Below are positions 1 through 6,354 of a stretch of DNA of 6,384 nt, in pieces. The position numbers and the translations under genes were made by a program. The notes beneath the pieces are model-generated. The model was not told where the DNA came from. It saw nothing but the letters and a program-made list of their open reading frames with translations, and made no database searches. The stretch is from Reyranella sp. (GTDB taxonomy: Bacteria > Pseudomonadota > Alphaproteobacteria > Reyranellales > Reyranellaceae): the NCBI GenBank assembly GCA_030681635.1, contig JAUXRT010000410.1:1-6384 (forward strand), written 5' to 3'. How positions within the stretch are numbered: the stretch's first letter is position 1; every line of letters starts with the position of its first letter.

Positions 1-1721
1 TGAAGGAGCTGGTCGAGAACGCAATTGATGCCGGCGCGCATCGCATCGCCGACACCCTGACGGAAGGCGGCCGCACATTCATCTCGGTCGTCGACGACGG
101 CGTCGGCATGAATGCCGACGAGCTGCGGCTCGCGGTCGAACGCCACTGCACGTCGAAGCTGCCGGACGATGAGCTGACCGATATCCGCACCTTGGGATTT
201 CGCGGCGAGGCGCTGCCCTCGATCGCCTCGGTGAGCCGCTTCACCATCACCTCGCGGCCGGCGGGCGCCGACACAGCCTGGAGCCTCGAAATCGATGGCG
301 GTGCCAAGGCCGAGCCCAGGCCTGCCGCGCATCCGGCGGGCACGCGGGTCGAGGTGCGTGATCTGTTTTTTGCCACGCCCGCCCGCCTGAAGTTTCTCAA
401 GGAGCCGCGCACCGAATCGGGCCATGTGGCCGATGCCATGCGGCGCCTGGCGATGGCCCATCCCGCGATCTCCTTCCGCCTCGAAAGCGAGGAGCGGGCG
501 CTGATCGACCTCGCCGCGGCGCCGCCGTCGCTGCTGGAGCAAGGTGAAGCCGCACGGTTGGCGCGACTGGGCGCCATCATGGGGCGCGAGTTCGCCGACA
601 ATGCGCTCGCCATCGACGCCAACCGCGAGGGCTTTCGGCTCAGCGGCTTCGCCGGCCTGCCGACGCTCAACCGGCCGACCGGCCAGCATCAGTATCTCTT
701 CGTCAACGGCCGGCCGGTGCGCGACAAGCTGCTGGCCGGCGCCGTGCGCGGCGCCTACCAGGATTTCCTGGCGCGCGATCGCCATCCGATGGTGGCGCTG
801 TTCCTCGACGCGCCGCCCGAGATGGTCGACGTCAACGTCCATCCCGCCAAGACCGAGGTCCGTTTCCGCGACGCCGGCATCGTGCGCGGCTTGATCGTGG
901 GCGCGTTGCGCACCGCGCTCGCCGCCGCCGGCCACCGGGCCAGCACGACGGTGTCCGATGCGGCGCTGGGCGCCTTCCGTCCGCACACCGGCTACAGCAA
1001 TGCCTTGCCGATGGGCGGTGGCGGCTGGAACGGCAGTTCGATTCCGCGCGGCCTTGCCGAAGCTGCGGCGCAGTTCATGGCGCCACTCGATGGACTCTCG
1101 GCGCGCGTGGAAATGCCGACCGGAGAGATCGCCAACGGCAACTATCCGCTGGGTGTGGCGCGCGCCCAGCTGCATGAGACCTACATCGTGGCCCAGACCG
1201 ACCAGGGCGTGGTGATCGTCGACCAGCACGCCGCCCACGAGCGGCTGCTGCACGAGAAGCTGAAGAACCAGCTCGAGGCCGAGGGCGTGAAGCGTCAGGC
1301 ATTGCTGCTGCCCGAAGTGGTCGAGCTGGGCGAGGACGGCGCCAGGCGGCTGGCCGCCCGCGCCGCCGAGCTGGCGGAGATGGGCCTGGTGCTCGAGCCG
1401 TTTGGCCTCGGCGCCGTGGTGGTGCGCGAGACGCCGGCCGTGCTGGGCGAGGTCGACCTGCAGGGGCTGGTGCGCGACCTTGCCGACGAGCTGGCTGAGA
1501 TGGGCGATCATCTGGCGCTCAAGGAAAAGGTCGAGCAGGTCTGCGGCACGCTCGCTTGCCACACCTCGGTGCGGGCCGGCCGCCGCCTCACCGTCGAGGA
1601 GATGAACGCGCTCTTGCGCCAGATGGAGGCGACGCCGCACTCCGGACAGTGCAATCATGGCCGCCCGACCTACGTCGAACTCAAGCTGGCCGACATCGAG
1701 CGGCTGTTCGGAAGACGATGA
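1..1721 (+). CDS. mutL: DNA mismatch repair protein MutL (5' end cut off by the window)
   Basis: MutL is the GHKL-type ATPase that links mismatch recognition by MutS to strand incision. The reading frame begins at base 3, and 572 codons are visible before the TGA. Aligned from memory with E. coli MutL, about 27 N-terminal residues are missing, so the ATG at 108 is internal and not the start. Visible ATPase motifs are KELVENAIDAGA (visible residues 1-12, with the catalytic Glu and Mg-binding Asn), DDGVGM, and GFRGEAL. VNVHPAKTEVRF closes the N-terminal domain. A Gly/Ala-rich linker follows, then the C-terminal dimerisation/nuclease domain. This carries the complete metal-binding motif DQHA-x2-E-x4-E (bases 1221-1256), ACHTSVRAG (from 1554), and QCNHGRP (1647-1667). 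These mark the nicking type of MutL found in bacteria without MutH. The stop overlaps the next gene's start. Identity is certain from the motifs. Confidence 0.98.
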   Translation, partial: KELVENAIDAGAHRIADTLTEGGRTFISVVDDGVGMNADELRLAVERHCTSKLPDDELTDIRTLGFRGEALPSIASVSRFTITSRPAGADTAWSLEIDGGAKAEPRPAAHPAGTRVEVRDLFFATPARLKFLKEPRTESGHVADAMRRLAMAHPAISFRLESEERALIDLAAAPPSLLEQGEAARLARLGAIMGREFADNALAIDANREGFRLSGFAGLPTLNRPTGQHQYLFVNGRPVRDKLLAGAVRGAYQDFLARDRHPMVALFLDAPPEMVDVNVHPAKTEVRFRDAGIVRGLIVGALRTALAAAGHRASTTVSDAALGAFRPHTGYSNALPMGGGGWNGSSIPRGLAEAAAQFMAPLDGLSARVEMPTGEIANGNYPLGVARAQLHETYIVAQTDQGVVIVDQHAAHERLLHEKLKNQLEAEGVKRQALLLPEVVELGEDGARRLAARAAELAEMGLVLEPFGLGAVVVRETPAVLGEVDLQGLVRDLADELAEMGDHLALKEKVEQVCGTLACHTSVRAGRRLTVEEMNALLRQMEATPHSGQCNHGRPTYVELKLADIERLFGRR

Positions 1722-2200
1722 CCAAATTCCTGTCCCTGCTGTTCGTCCTGGCCGCCGCAGCGTCGGCCAATGCGCAGACCCGCGCACCGGCGCCGACTCC
1801 CGCCGCACCGCCGGTCTCCCCGTCGGCCAGCCCGACCCCGGCGCCATCCTCGCCGTTCGACGGCCAATGGAAGGGCACCAGCGACGGCGGCTCGTGCAAC
1901 GCGCCGCTCGAATACCAGCTCACCATCGAATCGGGTTTCGTCGACGGCTCGGCCTACGACACCACCGCGCGCGGGCCGGTACCTAACCCGAACAAGTCGG
2001 CGCCACCGCCGCCCGGCCCGGGCCTGTGGCAGATCCATGGTCTTGCCAAGAGCGGCGGCACGTTCAATCTCTTGAGTGTCGCGTCCGTGAAGGGCACCGA
2101 GCACCGCCGTGTGCAGCTCACCGCCCGCAGCGACGGCGGCGGTCTCGTCGTGACGGAAAACGGCGGCTGCCGACGCACCGCACGCCTTGCCCGCGGTTAG
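1718..2200 (+). CDS. Small predicted secreted protein of unknown function
   Basis: I do not recognise this 160-residue protein. The ATG is chosen because it overlaps the mutL stop as ATGA and begins a good Sec signal peptide: MTK, a Leu/Val/Ala hydrophobic core, and a likely signal peptidase I site ANA|Q after residue 19. The open frame upstream of this ATG lies inside mutL and is a shadow. Residues 20-46 form a Pro/Ala/Ser-rich linker. Residues 47-160 look like a small beta-rich domain, starting FDGQWKGTSDGGSC and ending ENGGCRRTARLARG, with a Pro-rich loop near 89-102. The mature protein has only two cysteines, 60 and 151, at opposite ends of the domain. A disulfide in the periplasm is plausible. 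There is no lipobox Cys after the signal, so it is probably soluble. Translation is likely coupled to mutL, but nothing suggests a repair role. The gene call is firm and the function is unknown. Confidence 0.85.
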   Translation: MTKFLSLLFVLAAAASANAQTRAPAPTPAAPPVSPSASPTPAPSSPFDGQWKGTSDGGSCNAPLEYQLTIESGFVDGSAYDTTARGPVPNPNKSAPPPPGPGLWQIHGLAKSGGTFNLLSVASVKGTEHRRVQLTARSDGGGLVVTENGGCRRTARLARG

Positions 2201-2213
2201 TCAGCGGCTACTT
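2201..2213. other. Very short convergent intergenic gap
   Basis: Only 13 bases separate the stop codons of the plus-strand secreted-protein gene and the minus-strand MATE gene. I see no GC stem followed by a T-run on either strand here. The only repeat is a direct copy of TCAGCGGC at 2201-2208 and 2214-2221, the second inside the MATE gene end, which could be chance. Transcripts from the two sides probably overlap in the 3' coding ends, or stop by a factor-dependent route. Confidence 0.7.
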
Positions 2214-3614
2214 TCAGCGGCCGGGTGCCAGCAGGCCGAGCCGCTCACGGCGGAGCCAGCGGGCGACCAGCAGGATCGCCACGACCACCAGCCCGGTTGC
2301 GAGGCCAATCCAGATGCCGATGCCGCCCTGTCGCGCCGGGAACGCCAGAACCACGCCCAGCAGCAGGCCGATGCCCCAATAGCCCAGCCCGGCATAGATC
2401 ATCGGCATGCGCGTGTCGTGCAGGCCGCGCAGCATGCCGGCCGCCACGGCCTGGGCGCCGTCGGCGACCTGGAACAGAGCAGCGACGGCCAGGAAGGACA
2501 CCGCCAGATTGACGACGACGGCATTGGCCGGCGCCTCGAGGTCGAGGAAGACGCCGACCAGCGTGCGCGGGAACAGGATCATCGTGAGCCCGGTCAGCAC
2601 CATGAAACCGACGCCCAAGGCAAAGGCCGTCCAGCCGGCGCGGCGGATGCCGTCGACATCGTGGGCGCCGTAGGCGCGGCCGACGCGAACCGTCGCGGCC
2701 TGGCTCAAGCCAAGCGGCACCATGAAGCACAGCGAGGCGATCTGCAGCGCGATCGAATGGGCTGCGATGGAGGCCACGCTGATGAGGCCCATCAGGAACG
2801 TCGAGGCATTGAAGACGGTGACCTCGAAGACCAGCGTGGCGCCGATCGGCAGGCCGAGGTGCCATACTGCGCGAAACCGCGGCCAGTCGGCGCGCCAGAA
2901 CCGGCCGAACAGGTGATAGCGGCGGAACTTGCGGTCGGTGTAGACGACGATCGCAAGCGCCGCGAACATCAGGACGTTGGCCAGTGTCGTGGCGATTCCA
3001 GCGCCGACCAGTCCCAGTCGGGGCAATCCCAGATGGCCGAAGATCAGGCACCAGGCGGCCACGGCATTGACGACCACGCCGCCGGCGCCGACCGCCAGCG
3101 CCCACAGCGGACGCTCGAGCGCGGAGATGAACGAGCGCAGCACCAGGAAGAAAAAGAACGGCAGGATCGACCACTGCAGGGCTCGCATGTAGTGGCTCGC
3201 CTGGACCGCGAGAGTGGGCTCCTGGCCCATCAGCAGCAGGATTGCCTCGCTGTGCCAAAGCAGCAGCCAGATCGGCAGGGCAATGGCCACGGCGGCCCAC
3301 ATGCCCTGTCGCACGGTGCGGCGCACATCGCGCACCGAGTGACCCTTGCGGCCGAGTTCACGGGCGATCATCGGCGCCGTGGCGGTCGTGAGGCCGAGGC
3401 CGAAGATCATGGTGGCGAAATAGAGGTTGGAGCCCAGCGCGCCGGCGGCAAGCGCGTCGGGGCCGAGCCAGCCCAGCATCACCACGTCGGTCGCGGTCAT
3501 CAGCGTCTGCGCGAGGTTGGTCAGGATGAGCGGCCAGCCGAGCGCCAGCGTGGCGCGCGCTTCCACCGTCCACGCCTGGCGCGTCGTCGTCGTTTGAGAA
3601 ATCGCCTCGGTCAT
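2214..3614 (-). CDS. MATE family multidrug efflux transporter (NorM-like)
   Basis: This 466-residue inner-membrane protein is a cation-coupled exporter of the MATE family, in the NorM-like branch. It has about twelve hydrophobic segments in two halves, and the length is typical of the family. The first half opens with GWPLILTNLAQTLMTATDVV. Three acidic residues match those described as cation-binding or essential in Vibrio NorM: Asp43 in TM1 (TATDVVMLG), Glu264 in the TM7 region (LVFEVTVF) and Asp385 in the TM10 region (FQVADGAQAV). The family signature GMLRGLHDTRMP follows Asp385. The ATG is preferred because hydrophobic, family-like sequence begins soon after it. The same frame stays open for 180 more codons upstream, but there it only shadows the phosphatase gene. 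The gene is last in the minus-strand cluster, 28 bases after the phosphatase stop, with no strong Shine-Dalgarno. Substrates cannot be read from sequence; drugs, dyes or metabolites are all possible. Confidence 0.95.
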   Translation of the reverse strand: MTEAISQTTTTRQAWTVEARATLALGWPLILTNLAQTLMTATDVVMLGWLGPDALAAGALGSNLYFATMIFGLGLTTATAPMIARELGRKGHSVRDVRRTVRQGMWAAVAIALPIWLLLWHSEAILLLMGQEPTLAVQASHYMRALQWSILPFFFFLVLRSFISALERPLWALAVGAGGVVVNAVAAWCLIFGHLGLPRLGLVGAGIATTLANVLMFAALAIVVYTDRKFRRYHLFGRFWRADWPRFRAVWHLGLPIGATLVFEVTVFNASTFLMGLISVASIAAHSIALQIASLCFMVPLGLSQAATVRVGRAYGAHDVDGIRRAGWTAFALGVGFMVLTGLTMILFPRTLVGVFLDLEAPANAVVVNLAVSFLAVAALFQVADGAQAVAAGMLRGLHDTRMPMIYAGLGYWGIGLLLGVVLAFPARQGGIGIWIGLATGLVVVAILLVARWLRRERLGLLAPGR

Positions 3615-3642
3615 GGCGGCGCTTGTAGCCGCTCCAAGCCTA
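3615..3642. other. 28-base spacer between the phosphatase and MATE genes
   Basis: This is the largest gap within the minus-strand cluster. It holds no clear promoter or Shine-Dalgarno. On the minus strand a GGAGCGG stretch lies about 20 bases before the MATE ATG, too far for normal ribosome binding. GCTTG (3621-3625) and CAAGC (3635-3639) could form a 5-bp stem with a 9-base loop, but no T-run follows on either strand, so it does not qualify as an intrinsic terminator. The MATE gene therefore probably shares the upstream transcript. Confidence 0.6.
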
Positions 3643-4266
3643 TTAGAACACCGCCTCGATCCGTTCCTCGCGGCCGGCGAGCAGGCGGAAGAAGGCGTCC
3701 TGCGGCTTTTCCAGCACGAACATGGCCCGCGCATCGAGGCCGAGGTTGAGGCCGCGCAGCACGGCGCCGCTGACGCCGTGGCCCACCACCACTGTGCGTG
3801 TTGACGAGGCCACGATGTCGGCCAGCACTGCGGCCGAGCGCCGGCTGAGCTCGAAATGAGTCTCGCCGCCAGGCGGGCAATAGCCGTGCGGATCGGCGCG
3901 CCAGTCGGCCAGCGCCGTCGGATGCGTGACCTCGATTTCCTTCCAGCTAAAACCTTCCCAGTCGCCATAGCCGAGTTCGGCCAGCCGCGGGTCGTCGCGC
4001 CATTGCGACGGATCGAGGCCAAGCTCGCGGCCGACGATCTCGGACGTCTCGCGGACGCGGCCGAGCGGGCTGCGCAGGAAGATCGTCGGGCCGGGCTCGG
4101 CGGCGAGTTCGGCCCGGAGCGCGCGGCCCATGGCAAGCGCCTGGGCTCGGCCACGCTCGGTGAGATCGGAGTTCTTGGTGCCCTGCATGCGCCGCTCGGT
4201 GTTCCACGCCGTCTCGCCGTGGCGCAGCATGTAGAGCGGGGCGGTGAGGCCGGGCGCCGCCGTCAT
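3643..4266 (-). CDS. Histidine phosphatase family protein (phosphoglycerate-mutase-like)
   Basis: This is a 207-residue cytoplasmic enzyme of the histidine phosphatase superfamily, which transfers or hydrolyses phosphate through a phospho-histidine intermediate. The signature LRHGETAWN lies at residues 14-22, with His16 as the expected nucleophile. Arg15, Arg65 (in RSPLGRVRET) and His163 (VVVGHGVSG) should complete the phosphate pocket, and Glu97 in LAELGYGDWEG is the likely proton donor. All core residues are present and the length fits single-domain members such as GpmB or PhoE-type phosphatases. The family is notoriously mixed in substrate, so neither mutase activity nor a specific phosphatase can be assigned. 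The ATG overlaps the rsmD stop by four bases (ATGA at 4263-4266), which fixes the start and suggests coupled translation. A GGCGGA stretch just before the ATG is a modest ribosome-binding site. Confidence 0.93.
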   Translation of the reverse strand: MTAAPGLTAPLYMLRHGETAWNTERRMQGTKNSDLTERGRAQALAMGRALRAELAAEPGPTIFLRSPLGRVRETSEIVGRELGLDPSQWRDDPRLAELGYGDWEGFSWKEIEVTHPTALADWRADPHGYCPPGGETHFELSRRSAAVLADIVASSTRTVVVGHGVSGAVLRGLNLGLDARAMFVLEKPQDAFFRLLAGREERIEAVF

Positions 4267-4829
4267 GTCCGCCGCAGGATCACGATCTTGGCCGCGCCAT
4301 AGCGGCGCTCGTCGATCTGCTCGAAACCGGTCGGGGGCACGATGTCCTCGTTATGGGCGAGTTCGACCGTGACGATGGCGCCAGGCGCCAGCCAGCCGGC
4401 CTCGGCCAGGGCCGCGAGCGCGGGCGCGGAAAGACCGCTGCGGTAGGGCGGATCGAGAAAGACGAGATCGCAGAACTCGCGGGCGGGCGGTGGGCGGGTG
4501 GCGTCAGCGCGCACCACCTTGGCTGCCGGCACTTCGCCCAGCAGGCGCAGGTTCTCGCCGATCAGCTTGATCGAGCGCGCATCGTTGTCGAGGAAGGTGA
4601 CATGGGCGGCGCCGCGCGACAGCGCCTCCAGCCCCAGCGCGCCGGAGCCGGCGAAGGCGTCGAGCACGCGGGCGTCGATCAAGGGCGAGGTGCCGTCCTC
4701 ATGCCAGCTCGCATGCGCCAGGATATTGAACAACGCCTCGCGGGCGCGGCTCGAAGTCGGGCGCACGTCCTGGCCCTGGGGCGCTTCGAGCGCCCGGCCG
4801 CGATGCTTGCCGCCGATGATTTTCAACAT
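4263..4829 (-). CDS. rsmD: 16S rRNA (guanine-966-N2)-methyltransferase RsmD
   Basis: RsmD uses S-adenosylmethionine to methylate the N2 of G966 (E. coli numbering) in 16S rRNA during assembly of the small subunit. The 188-residue protein starts with the typical MLKIIGGKHRGR and RPTSSRAREALFNIL (residues 1-12 and 23-37). The SAM-binding motif DAFAGSGALGLEALSRGA follows at 57-74, an acidic FLDND end of strand 2 at 79-83, and the catalytic DLVFLDPPY at 121-129. The DPPY tetrad is the N6/N2 methyltransferase active site. The length is close to the E. coli enzyme (about 200 residues). The frame is open well upstream, but that part lies inside rluB and is a shadow. The ATG at 4829 shares one base with the rluB stop (TGATG), and the rsmD stop overlaps the next start, so rsmD sits in a tightly coupled series with another rRNA-modifying enzyme. 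Confidence 0.97.
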   Translation of the reverse strand: MLKIIGGKHRGRALEAPQGQDVRPTSSRAREALFNILAHASWHEDGTSPLIDARVLDAFAGSGALGLEALSRGAAHVTFLDNDARSIKLIGENLRLLGEVPAAKVVRADATRPPPAREFCDLVFLDPPYRSGLSAPALAALAEAGWLAPGAIVTVELAHNEDIVPPTGFEQIDERRYGAAKIVILRRT

Positions 4830-5620
4830 CAGCGCCGGCCACTTGGGGCGCGCGGCTTGGGCTTGGCCCAGCCCTGCTTGCGCGCCGGCCGTTTGACGCC
4901 CAGCAGGCTTTCCATCGCCTGGGTGGGGATCTCCTCGACATGGCCGCGCTCGAGTTCGCCCAGGTGAAACGGCCCGAACGCCACGCGGATCAGGCGCACC
5001 ACCGGCAGGTCGAGATGGGCCAGCACGCGGCGGACTTCGCGGTTCTTGCCCTCGCCCAACGCGATGTCGAGCCAGGCGTTGGAGCGCTGCTGGCGGTCCA
5101 TGCTGGCTTCGATGGCGCCGTAGCGCACGCCCTCGATGGTCACACCGTTGGCCAGCGCCGCCAGGCGCGCCTCGTCGACTGAGCCATGGACGCGCGCGCG
5201 ATAACGCCGCGTCCAGCCGTTGGCCGGCAGTTCGAGGCGGCGGGCGAGGCCGCCATCGTTGGTGAGCAGCAGCAGTCCTTCGGACATGAAATCGAGCCGG
5301 CCGACCGTGACCACGCGCGGCATGCCCTTGGGCAGCGAGTCGAAGATGGTGCGCCGGCCCTCGGGATCGCGCGCCGTCACCATCTCGCTCGGCGGCTTGT
5401 GGTAGCGCCACAGCCGGGCGCGATCGGCCTGGGGCAGGGGCTTGCCGTCGACCTCGATCATGCTCTGGTCGGTGACGTTGAAGGCGGGCGAGGTCAGCAC
5501 CTCGCCGTCGACTTTTACGCGGCCAGCCTCGATCCAGCGCTCGGCATCGCGGCGCGAGCAGAGGCCGGCACGCGCCAGCCGCTTGGCAATGCGCTCTCCC
5601 TCCTTGGCGGGTTCACTCAC
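4829..5620 (-). CDS. rluB: 23S rRNA pseudouridine synthase, RluB type
   Basis: This 263-residue RsuA/RluB/RluE/RluF-family enzyme isomerises a uridine in rRNA to pseudouridine; RluB acts at U2605 of E. coli 23S rRNA. Residues 9-57 form an S4 RNA-binding domain (RIAKRLARAGLCSRRDAERWI, then VKVDGE). The catalytic domain follows, with VGRLDFMSEGLLLLTNDG at 106-123. Asp110 is the catalytic aspartate, Tyr140 (TRRYRARV) fits the conserved active-site tyrosine, and GKNREVRRVL at 191-200 is the third motif. The stretch RDPEGRRTIFDSLP resembles RluB more than RsuA or RluE, so RluB is preferred, though the exact target is inferred. The start is GTG: it overlaps the upstream hydrolase stop as GTGA (5617-5620) and gives a complete S4 domain, and no ATG occurs before the catalytic half. 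A short basic tail (243-263) is present; I recall longer basic tails in some alphaproteobacterial homologues. Confidence 0.93.
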   Translation of the reverse strand: MSEPAKEGERIAKRLARAGLCSRRDAERWIEAGRVKVDGEVLTSPAFNVTDQSMIEVDGKPLPQADRARLWRYHKPPSEMVTARDPEGRRTIFDSLPKGMPRVVTVGRLDFMSEGLLLLTNDGGLARRLELPANGWTRRYRARVHGSVDEARLAALANGVTIEGVRYGAIEASMDRQQRSNAWLDIALGEGKNREVRRVLAHLDLPVVRLIRVAFGPFHLGELERGHVEEIPTQAMESLLGVKRPARKQGWAKPKPRAPSGRR

Positions 5621-6333
5621 TTGGTGGCCGCCGCTCCCAGGAAGGCGCGGAAGAGCTTCGCGTCACCCTCGGAGATCAGGAACTCCGGATGCCACTGCAC
5701 GCCGATGCAGAAGCGGTAGGCCGGCGCCTCGATGCCCTCGATGACGCCGTCGGGCGCGGTGGCGTTAACGACGACGCCGTCGGGCGCATCGGCCGCCGCC
5801 TGGTGATGGGCGCTGTTCACCGGCAGCTCGTCGGCGCCCACGATGCCGTGCAGCTGGGTGCCGCGCGCCACCTTGACCAGGTGGCCCGCTTCGTCGCGCG
5901 GGTTGGGCTGCTCGTGGGCGAGCGGGTCGGTGATCGAATCGGGAATGTGCTGGATCAGCTTGCCGCCCAGCACGACGTGCAGCAGCTGCTGGCCGCCGCA
6001 GATGCCCAGGACCGGCTTGTTCCGGTCGAGCGCGCCTTGCGTCACGGCAAACTCGAAGGCGGTGCGGCGATCCTTGGTGATCACCGTGGCGTGGCGCGCG
6101 CCACCGCCATAGTAGGAGGGGTCGACGTCGAAGGCGCCGCCGGTCACCACCAGCGCATCGATGCGCTCGAGGTAGTCGGCGACCCGATCGGGCTCGTGCG
6201 GCAGGGCGACGGCCAGCCCACCCGCCGCGTCGATCGCGTCGAGGTAGTTCTGGCGCAGCGCATACCAGGGGAACTTGGAGTAACTGCCGGGCTTTTCAGC
6301 ATCCAGCGTGACTCCGATCAGGGGACGGGGCAT
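5617..6333 (-). CDS. Gamma-glutamyl-gamma-aminobutyrate hydrolase family protein (class I glutamine amidotransferase-like, peptidase C26)
   Basis: This is a 238-residue cytoplasmic hydrolase of the PuuD-like group, which cleaves gamma-glutamyl bonds in small molecules. The N-terminus PRPLIGVTLD and the block TGGAFDVDPSYYGG (residues 64-77) are typical of the family. The triad is visible: Cys112 in the nucleophile elbow GICGGQQLL, and His215 and Glu217 in GVQWHPEF. VNSAHHQA at 172-179 matches the conserved NSxHHQ segment. The elbow has Gly where many PuuD-like proteins have Arg (GICRGxQ). No putrescine-pathway genes are nearby, so gamma-glutamyl-GABA is not established as substrate and I give no symbol. 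The ATG at 6333 gives the normal family N-terminus, but there is no evident Shine-Dalgarno. The stop overlaps the rluB GTG by four bases, placing it at or near the head of the rRNA-modification cluster. Confidence 0.92.
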   Translation of the reverse strand: MPRPLIGVTLDAEKPGSYSKFPWYALRQNYLDAIDAAGGLAVALPHEPDRVADYLERIDALVVTGGAFDVDPSYYGGGARHATVITKDRRTAFEFAVTQGALDRNKPVLGICGGQQLLHVVLGGKLIQHIPDSITDPLAHEQPNPRDEAGHLVKVARGTQLHGIVGADELPVNSAHHQAAADAPDGVVVNATAPDGVIEGIEAPAYRFCIGVQWHPEFLISEGDAKLFRAFLGAAATK

Positions 6334-6354
6334 GGCGCTACTTTAGCACAAGAC

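Noticed and set aside
1556..1717. An upstream start for the secreted protein, giving 214 residues
   Set aside because: It would bury the signal peptide 54 residues in and lies wholly within mutL. The ATG at 1718 gives a proper Sec signal.
3621..3639. A hairpin between the phosphatase and MATE genes as a terminator
   Set aside because: The stem is only 5 bp with a 9-base loop, and there is no T-run on either strand.
2187..3749. A 520-codon open frame on the plus strand, opposite the MATE gene
   Set aside because: It mirrors the transporter gene. Its translation is unusually rich in Gln, His, Asp and Arg with no domain or hydrophobic pattern, as expected from the complement of a GC-rich membrane-protein gene.
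3615..4154. An N-terminal extension of the MATE frame by 180 codons, which would look like a fusion protein
   Set aside because: These codons overlap the well-supported histidine phosphatase gene in another frame and translate to Arg/Ser/Ala-rich sequence with no family resemblance. Normal MATE sequence begins just after the ATG at 3614.
4830..5411. An upstream extension of the rsmD frame, suggesting a fusion
   Set aside because: It lies inside rluB in another frame and reads as low-complexity Arg/Pro/Ala sequence. RsmD starts normally with MLKIIGGKHRGR at 4829.
4353..5719. Several plus-strand open frames opposite rsmD, rluB and the hydrolase
   Set aside because: All are antisense shadows of genes with clear catalytic motifs, and none shows a recognisable domain or ribosome-binding site.
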